DNA from: Coriobacteriaceae bacterium
GTDB lineage: Bacteria; Actinomycetota; Coriobacteriia; Coriobacteriales; Eggerthellaceae
Assembly: GCA_015062635.1 (NCBI GenBank)
Contig: SUUF01000028.1
Location: forward strand, 1-21,508
Length of the DNA: 21,508 bases
Direction: 5' to 3'
Shown here: piece by piece, positions 17,206 to 21,508 of the stretch
How positions within the stretch are numbered: the first letter of the stretch is position 1
How the letters are laid out: each line of letters starts with the position of its first letter
Notes under the pieces: generated by a model
Told to the model about the DNA's origin: nothing
The model's database searches: none
Seen by the model: the letters and a program-made list of their open reading frames with translations, nothing else
Program-made: the position numbers and the translations under genes

Positions 17206-17314
17206 GAGGCATACCCCCAACGTCTAGCCAATAATGCGATGAGTAGGCAATTTGTCTTTGCGTACTGTGTGTATTATGGTTGCCGACTTGCTTTCGTCAA
17301 GGGGTTTGCCGTTA

Positions 17315-17326
17315 AACCGGCCGGTT
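17315..17326. promoter_or_regulatory. Perfect palindrome in the tagD promoter region
   Basis: AACCGGCCGGTT is a 12-bp perfect palindrome in the divergent region between the DHHW gene and tagD. It ends 8 nt before TATTAT (17335-17340), a possible -10 box for tagD, so it would lie over the -35 region. That is the position of a repressor or activator site. No clear -35 was found, and no further copy was noticed. Confidence 0.35.
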
Positions 17327-17431
17327 CGTTTCGGCTATTATACGAGTAGCCTCAGTGGGTTGAAGCCAGCCTCGACGGCTGTTTCGGGCTTTCTATGCTC
17401 GGGAGAATTGCGAAGGGCGAAAGGAATACGA

Positions 17432-17869
17432 ATGGCCATTTATGAAAACGAAGTGACGCATGAGTACCGCGGCTTGCGTCGGGTGCTGACGTATGGGACT
17501 TTCGACCTGCTGCATTTCGGCCATATACGGCTCTTGCAACGTGCGGCCGAACTCGGCGATTATCTGGTGGTGGCGCTTTCCACCGACGAATTCAACGCGA
17601 GCAAGGGCAAGACGTCGTTCTACGATTACGAGACGCGCAAGGAGATGCTCGAGGCCATTCGATACGTTGACCTCGTCATTCCCGAGCGCAATTGGGAGCA
17701 GAAGATCGACGACATCCGCGACTACCACATCGACACCGTGGTTATGGGCGGTGATTGGGCGGGCTCCGACCGCTTCGAGTACCTGCGCGACTACTGCAAC
17801 CTGGTGTTCCTCGACCGCACGCCGGGCATATCGACGACCCAGGTCAAGGGCAACCTCAACGTGGGATAA
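17432..17869 (+). CDS. tagD: Glycerol-3-phosphate cytidylyltransferase (TagD/TarD-like)
   Basis: Makes CDP-glycerol from CTP and sn-glycerol 3-phosphate, the donor for TagF-type enzymes. The 145-residue product has the cytidylyltransferase signature GTFDLLHFGH at residues 22-31 and RTPGISTT at 129-136; the usual TagD form is RTEGISTT, so Glu is replaced by Pro. The intervening region (LVVALSTDEFNASKG, YVDLVIPERNWEQK, VVMGGDWAG) is fully typical. It is somewhat longer than usual, mainly at the N-terminus (about 17 residues before the core). ATG 17432 is chosen over earlier in-frame codons because AAGGA lies 6 nt upstream; earlier codons give non-family sequence. It stands alone, 265 nt before the MBOAT gene. 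Confidence 0.92.
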   Translation: MAIYENEVTHEYRGLRRVLTYGTFDLLHFGHIRLLQRAAELGDYLVVALSTDEFNASKGKTSFYDYETRKEMLEAIRYVDLVIPERNWEQKIDDIRDYHIDTVVMGGDWAGSDRFEYLRDYCNLVFLDRTPGISTTQVKGNLNVG

Positions 17870-18134
17870 CCCACACGAAACGCACTTCAGAACATCATAC
17901 GAACGAAGAGGCATGGCCGCGCAGCCTGTTTGCGATTTCGCGTGAATCGGCCCCGGGTTGTTTAGGAGTTCGATCATCTATCCACTGGCGGGTGCGGTAG
18001 AGGCGATGAAGTCGAATTGGGCGGTGTTCTCCGTGGTGTGTGCATTGCATGGGGTGACTCGATGTATTAGGTGCCGGTACCGGGAAGTTTGATAACCTGT
18101 CAGGTCGTCTGGCACCGAGATATGGGGTTGAGCA

Positions 18135-19697
18135 TTGGTTTTTTCGTCATCGGTATTCCTCTTCGTCTTCATGCCCGTATTCTTCATCTTGTATTTCCTG
18201 TGCCCGAACAGGAAGGTGAAGAACACCTGGCTGCTGCTTGCCTCGCTGGTGTTCTACGCCTGGGGCGAGCCCGTGTACATCTTGCTGATGCTCGTGTCCA
18301 TCGTGACGAACTGGATTCTCGGCATCGCCGTGGGACGTGCCGCAGGCGATTCGCCCGAGGGCTCGGGCGTTGGCGCGCCGCACAACGGGCGCGAGAAGCT
18401 GTTGTTGCTGGTGGCCTGCGTGTTCAACATCCTGGTCATCGGCTTCTTCAAGTATGAGGGCTTCGTGGCCGAGAACATCAACCTGCTCGTGGGGATGCCG
18501 CTCGTGCCCGACCTCGAGCTGCCGCTGCCCATCGGCATCAGCTTCTACACGCTGCAGGCGCTCTCGTATGTCATCGACGTGTACCGTCGCGAGGTCGAGC
18601 CGCAGCGTAACGTGCTGTTCCTGGGCATGTACATCGCATGCTTCCCGCAGCTCATCGCCGGCCCCATCGTTCGCTACCAGACCATACAGGAGCAGGTGCT
18701 CGGCCGCCAGGAGACGCTCTCCGATTTCGCGAGCGGCCTGCGCCTGTTCATCGTGGGCCTTTCCAAGAAGGTGCTGCTAGCGAACACCTGCGCCATCCTG
18801 GCCGATTCGATGCTCTCGCAGGGCGGCGCGACCATCGGTGCGGTGGGTGCGTGGGGCGGCCTCATCGCCTACACGTTCCAGATCTTCTTCGACTTCTCGG
18901 GCTATTCCGACATGGCCATCGGCCTCGGGCGCATGATGGGCTTCAAGTACCTGCGCAACTTCAATTACCCGTACATCTCGAAGTCGATTTCCGAGTTCTG
19001 GCGCCGCTGGCACATCAGCCTGTCGACGTTCTTCCGCGATTACATCTTCATCCCGCTTGGCGGCAGCCGCGTGTCCACGGCTCGCAACATCTTCAACATC
19101 TCGGTGGTGTGGGCCACCACGGGCCTGTGGCATGGCGCCGCGTGGAACTACATCGGGTGGGGCGTCTACTACGGCGCGCTGCTCATCGCCGAGAAATACC
19201 TGTGGGGCGACGCGTTGAAGCGTCTGCCCGTGGTGGTTCAGCATATCTACTGCATCGCGATTTTCGTGTTCGGCTGGTCGTTCTTCTGGATCACCGACCC
19301 GTCGCAGCTCATTCCGTACTGGCAGGCCATGATCGGCCAGTTCGGAGCCACGGGCACCTCGACGTTCTGGGAGCTCGGCGTGTGGGAGTTCTGGCCGGTG
19401 TTCGTCGTTTGCATCATCGCTTCGGTACCGGTGTGTCCGTACCTGAAGTTCCGTTTCCTGGCATGGGTCGAGGGGCGCGAGCCGGGCGACTTCAAGAAGG
19501 AATCGATCGTGAACCCGAAGCACCACGCGTCGGGAGAGCTGTGCGCGTTCGAGGCCGAGCCCGAAACGCCCCAGAAGGCCCGGGCGCTCGTCGTGGCGTC
19601 GGTGGCGTGGGATATCTGCCTGCTCGTGCTGCTGTTCGCCAGCGCCGCAAGCGTCGTTTCGGGTTCGTTCAACCCGTTCATCTACTTCCAGTTCTAA
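18135..19697 (+). CDS. MBOAT family O-acyltransferase (DltB/AlgI/PatA-like)
   Basis: Polytopic membrane protein of 520 residues expected to pass an acyl group across the membrane to a surface polymer. The N-terminus MVFSSSVFLFVFMPVFF is the classic MBOAT start and supports the unusual TTG start at 18135, which has GGGG 7 nt upstream. Further family motifs are IGISFYTLQALSYVIDVYR, FPQLIAGPIVRY, EFWRRWHISLSTFFRDY with His293, FIPLGGSR, and TGLWHGAAWNYIGWG with the catalytic His333. About ten or more hydrophobic segments are visible. A hydrophilic tail of about 50 residues precedes the last helix. It probably pairs with the DHHW protein encoded at 15925-17205, although tagD lies between them and the strands differ. 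The acyl group (acetyl, D-alanyl or other) is unknown; no dltA or dltC is in the window. Confidence 0.9.
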   Translation: MVFSSSVFLFVFMPVFFILYFLCPNRKVKNTWLLLASLVFYAWGEPVYILLMLVSIVTNWILGIAVGRAAGDSPEGSGVGAPHNGREKLLLLVACVFNILVIGFFKYEGFVAENINLLVGMPLVPDLELPLPIGISFYTLQALSYVIDVYRREVEPQRNVLFLGMYIACFPQLIAGPIVRYQTIQEQVLGRQETLSDFASGLRLFIVGLSKKVLLANTCAILADSMLSQGGATIGAVGAWGGLIAYTFQIFFDFSGYSDMAIGLGRMMGFKYLRNFNYPYISKSISEFWRRWHISLSTFFRDYIFIPLGGSRVSTARNIFNISVVWATTGLWHGAAWNYIGWGVYYGALLIAEKYLWGDALKRLPVVVQHIYCIAIFVFGWSFFWITDPSQLIPYWQAMIGQFGATGTSTFWELGVWEFWPVFVVCIIASVPVCPYLKFRFLAWVEGREPGDFKKESIVNPKHHASGELCAFEAEPETPQKARALVVASVAWDICLLVLLFASAASVVSGSFNPFIYFQF

Positions 19698-19717
19698 GCG
19701 AAAGCAATCGGGCATAA

Positions 19718-19762
19718 CGAAGGATCCCGCAAGCCTGGCTGCCTCGCTTGCGGGATCCTTCG
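19718..19762. terminator. Perfect 17-bp bidirectional terminator hairpin
   Basis: A 17-bp perfect stem (19718-19734 with 19746-19762) with an 11-nt loop lies 20 nt after the MBOAT stop and 25 nt before the end of the convergent pyruvyl transferase gene. T-tract quality is modest on both sides, but the stem is very stable, so it should end transcription from both directions. Confidence 0.8.
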
Positions 19763-19787
19763 GTTTCGTATGCTTTGTTCGCTCAGC

Positions 19788-21041
19788 TCAGAATTTCTGA
19801 GGATACAGTTGACGTCCGAGCTCCAGGCGCTTTTCGAGTTCCGCACCCTGCAGCTCGGCGCAGCAAGCGCGCACCGGCGCGTGGAATTCCTTGCCCTTGA
19901 GCTTCTCGTCGGCGGGGAACACGTCCGGTTTCCCGTTTTTCCAAATGTGGGGCAGGTCGTTGGCGTCGAGGTAGGCGATGAGCCGTTCGAAGCGCTCCTG
20001 ATGGCCTTGGCGCATGTAGTTCAGGTCGATTTTGTCGTAGAACGACTCGATGGACGAGAACGCACCGATTTCCTTGAACTTGAACAGCGGTAGGTGATGA
20101 TAACTGGCAAGCTCGCCGACGCGCTTGTCTTGCGAGAACAAGACGCTGGGAACGCCGCAGACGATGTTGCTGATGCACCCGTGGATGCGGCTGCCGAAGT
20201 TGAAATCCATCGTGCGGTTGAACTCGAGCATGCTCTTGATGTTGATGAAGAACCGGGCGCGGTCCTCGGTGAACACCGGGTCGTCGATGGTGCGCGGGTA
20301 TCCGTGCTTCTCGGCCTTCACGCGGGTTATCGGCACGCCGTAATATATAAGCGCAAGGTCGTCGTTGTATTGCGGCACGAAATAGCAGTTCGTCATCTTC
20401 TTCATGGTCTTGCGCATGAAGTTCTGGAACGCGACCGGGCTGTTCACAGAGCCGGTGACCGTGCCGGAGGAATTCCTGTCGATGCCCGGAAGCCCCTTGA
20501 TGGGGAAGTCGGGGCCGGCGATCGCCATAGACGGGCAGCCGGTGACTTCGACATCCTTGAATCCAAGGTGGTTGAGGTAGGCGGCGGTCACCTCGCCGCG
20601 CACGGCGATCTTCGGGGAATGGTCCAAGACAGCCGAGACGAACGCCTTCACGGCACCGTCGTATTCATGCGGGTCGTCGTACTTCTCCTTGTTGCCCATC
20701 TGCACGCCGATCCCGACAACCGTGCAGGGAACCTTCAAACCGGCTATGAGCTTCGCCCATGCTTCCAGGTGCTTCATGTATGTGGCGCGGAAGGAATTGG
20801 CCATCGGCAACACCAGGTGATCGCAGTGTTCGTTGACCCAATCGGCGTTTACCTTGCCGGATGACACCCGGTAATCGGCGATGAACGAGAGCTCGTTGTC
20901 GCCCGTGTCGAGGAGCCGGGTGGTGCTATAGGCGAACAGCAGGTTTCCCGAATTGCCGCCGAGCAGGCTTTTCTTGAGCGTGGTAGGGGTGTCGTTATCG
21001 TCGAATGGCGACACTTTGGCGCGAATGAGAATCCTGCTCAA
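19788..21041 (-). CDS. Polysaccharide pyruvyl transferase family protein
   Basis: Cytoplasmic enzyme, 417 residues, of the CsaB/WcaK-type pyruvyl transferase family. Such enzymes transfer a pyruvyl group from phosphoenolpyruvate to a sugar of a surface polymer as a ketal. Seen are GGNSGNLLFAYS (28-39), TVVGIGVQMGN, KIAVRGEVTAAYLNHLG, GCPSM and the hallmark NFGSRIHGC with His287 followed by GVPSVLFSQDKR. The frame runs on upstream to 21377, but that part lacks family sequence. TTG 21041 gives LSRILIRAKVSPFD, has AAGGA 8 nt upstream, and follows a good promoter by about 40 nt. It is monocistronic and convergent with the MBOAT gene. Pyruvylation adds negative charge and in Gram-positives can bind S-layer-type domains. 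The target sugar is not known. Confidence 0.87.
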   Translation of the reverse strand: MSRILIRAKVSPFDDNDTPTTLKKSLLGGNSGNLLFAYSTTRLLDTGDNELSFIADYRVSSGKVNADWVNEHCDHLVLPMANSFRATYMKHLEAWAKLIAGLKVPCTVVGIGVQMGNKEKYDDPHEYDGAVKAFVSAVLDHSPKIAVRGEVTAAYLNHLGFKDVEVTGCPSMAIAGPDFPIKGLPGIDRNSSGTVTGSVNSPVAFQNFMRKTMKKMTNCYFVPQYNDDLALIYYGVPITRVKAEKHGYPRTIDDPVFTEDRARFFINIKSMLEFNRTMDFNFGSRIHGCISNIVCGVPSVLFSQDKRVGELASYHHLPLFKFKEIGAFSSIESFYDKIDLNYMRQGHQERFERLIAYLDANDLPHIWKNGKPDVFPADEKLKGKEFHAPVRACCAELQGAELEKRLELGRQLYPQKF

Positions 21042-21079
21042 TTGACCGTTCCTTCCGTGAACTTCTCCGCAATTACCAG

Positions 21080-21109
21080 ATGATATTCTGAATGTGAATC
21101 CTTTGGCAA
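21080..21109 (-). promoter_or_regulatory. Promoter of the pyruvyl transferase gene
   Basis: On the - strand TTGCCA (21104-21109) and TATCAT (21080-21085) are spaced 18 nt, each with 5 of 6 consensus bases. The predicted transcript start lies about 30 nt before the TTG start codon, which supports choosing that late start. The adjacent stretch 21110-21385 shows no gene or structure that I can support. Confidence 0.6.
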
Positions 21110-21385
21110 GTCGTTTGGCGGTTGTGGTCATTCTTACATGAATGCGTGCGCGGTTTGCGGATAATCGGAATGCGCATGCACCGACATGCAAAGCGGAACA
21201 GCCGGGTGATTCGCGAGCGTTATGCAAGGTTTTGGCTACCTGGATACGTGACCTGGGGAAATGCAGTTTCGGCTCCGATGATTGCGTATCGATTTGCCGT
21301 GTGGCTAATGTGTCGGTCATTGAACCCGGCATATTCCTCTCGGTGGGTTGCAACTTTGAACACCCCGTGAATTTCAAACTCGTCC

Positions 21386-21414
21386 TTGCATTCGTCGGGA
21401 TTCGTGGGTACTAT
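21386..21414 (+). promoter_or_regulatory. Promoter of the tRNA-Val gene
   Basis: TTGCAT (21386-21391) and TACTAT (21409-21414) are spaced 17 nt, with the tRNA 5' end 21 nt after the -10 box. That leaves room for a short leader removed by RNase P. Confidence 0.6.
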
Positions 21415-21435
21415 GGTCAAACCGATTTGGGAATC

Positions 21436-21507
21436 GGGCGTTTAGCTCAGCGGGAGAGCACTACCTTCACACGGTAGGGGTCACAGGTTCAAACCCTGTA
21501 ACGCCCA
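21436..21507 (+). tRNA. tRNA-Val (anticodon CAC)
   Basis: A complete cloverleaf of 72 nt: acceptor GGGCGTT with AACGCCC, D stem GCTC/GAGC, anticodon stem CTACC/GGTAG with loop TTCACAC (anticodon CAC, reading GTG), 5-nt variable loop GGGTC, T stem ACAGG/CCTGT with loop TTCAAAC, and discriminator A at 21507. The window ends one base later with C, so it cannot be seen whether CCA is encoded or whether further tRNAs follow. Confidence 0.95.
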
Positions 21508-21508
21508 C

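Noticed and set aside
17870..18134. Possible small gene or strong promoter between tagD and the MBOAT gene
   Set aside because: Only a weak inverted repeat (ACCTG-T-CAGGT, 18096-18106) and a GGTGCC/GGCACC pair were seen; no convincing -35/-10 pair or coding frame.
21042..21377. N-terminal extension of the pyruvyl transferase
   Set aside because: No family similarity in the added ~112 residues, and a good promoter lies within that stretch, so the late TTG start is preferred.
21122..21477. Small + strand open frames before and across the tRNA
   Set aside because: One overlaps the tRNA gene itself; none has coding-like composition or a convincing ribosome-binding site.

Overview
The window reads as a high-GC Gram-positive chromosome. 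The genes are GC-rich and strongly biased, three likely starts are TTG, and a tRNA-Val with anticodon CAC sits at the right end. Teichoic-acid-type genes in a high-GC background suggest an actinobacterium, possibly of the Coriobacteriia. That placement is an impression, not something the sequence proves. Almost every gene fits the synthesis, export or decoration of an anionic, phosphate-linked cell-surface polymer of wall-teichoic-acid type.

Region 1 (about 22-8147, + strand) is one tight operon: the ABC exporter permease and ATPase (TagG/TagH-like), the CDP-ribitol pair TarI and TarJ, a TagF-like polyol-phosphate transferase fused to a HAD/COG5610-type domain, and a second TagF-like transferase. 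Genes overlap or are separated by 43 nt or less. The first gene's frame is open to the window edge, so the operon may begin further left.

Region 2 (8148-10440) interrupts the theme. A 631-nt non-coding stretch holds a short hairpin, a roughly 275-bp composite inverted repeat built from four copies of one motif, and a candidate promoter. It precedes a secreted right-handed beta-helix protein with a lysine-rich C-terminus. A strong bidirectional terminator closes the region.

Region 3 (10461-17205, - strand) holds a 1212-residue protein with two TagF-like modules, followed 2 nt later by a GT2 glycosyltransferase. Upstream on the same strand is a membrane-anchored DHHW/SGNH-type protein.

Region 4 (17206-21508) has TagD (CDP-glycerol synthesis) and an MBOAT O-acyltransferase on the + strand. 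A perfect bidirectional hairpin separates them from a convergent polysaccharide pyruvyl transferase on the - strand. A tRNA-Val with its own promoter ends the window.

Working model (inference): TarI/TarJ and TagD supply CDP-ribitol and CDP-glycerol. Four TagF-type modules in three proteins build the chain, and the GT2 and pyruvyl transferase add sugar and pyruvyl groups. TagGH exports the polymer, and the MBOAT/DHHW pair may acylate it outside the membrane. Linkage-unit genes (TagO, TagA, TagB) and LCP ligases are not in the window.
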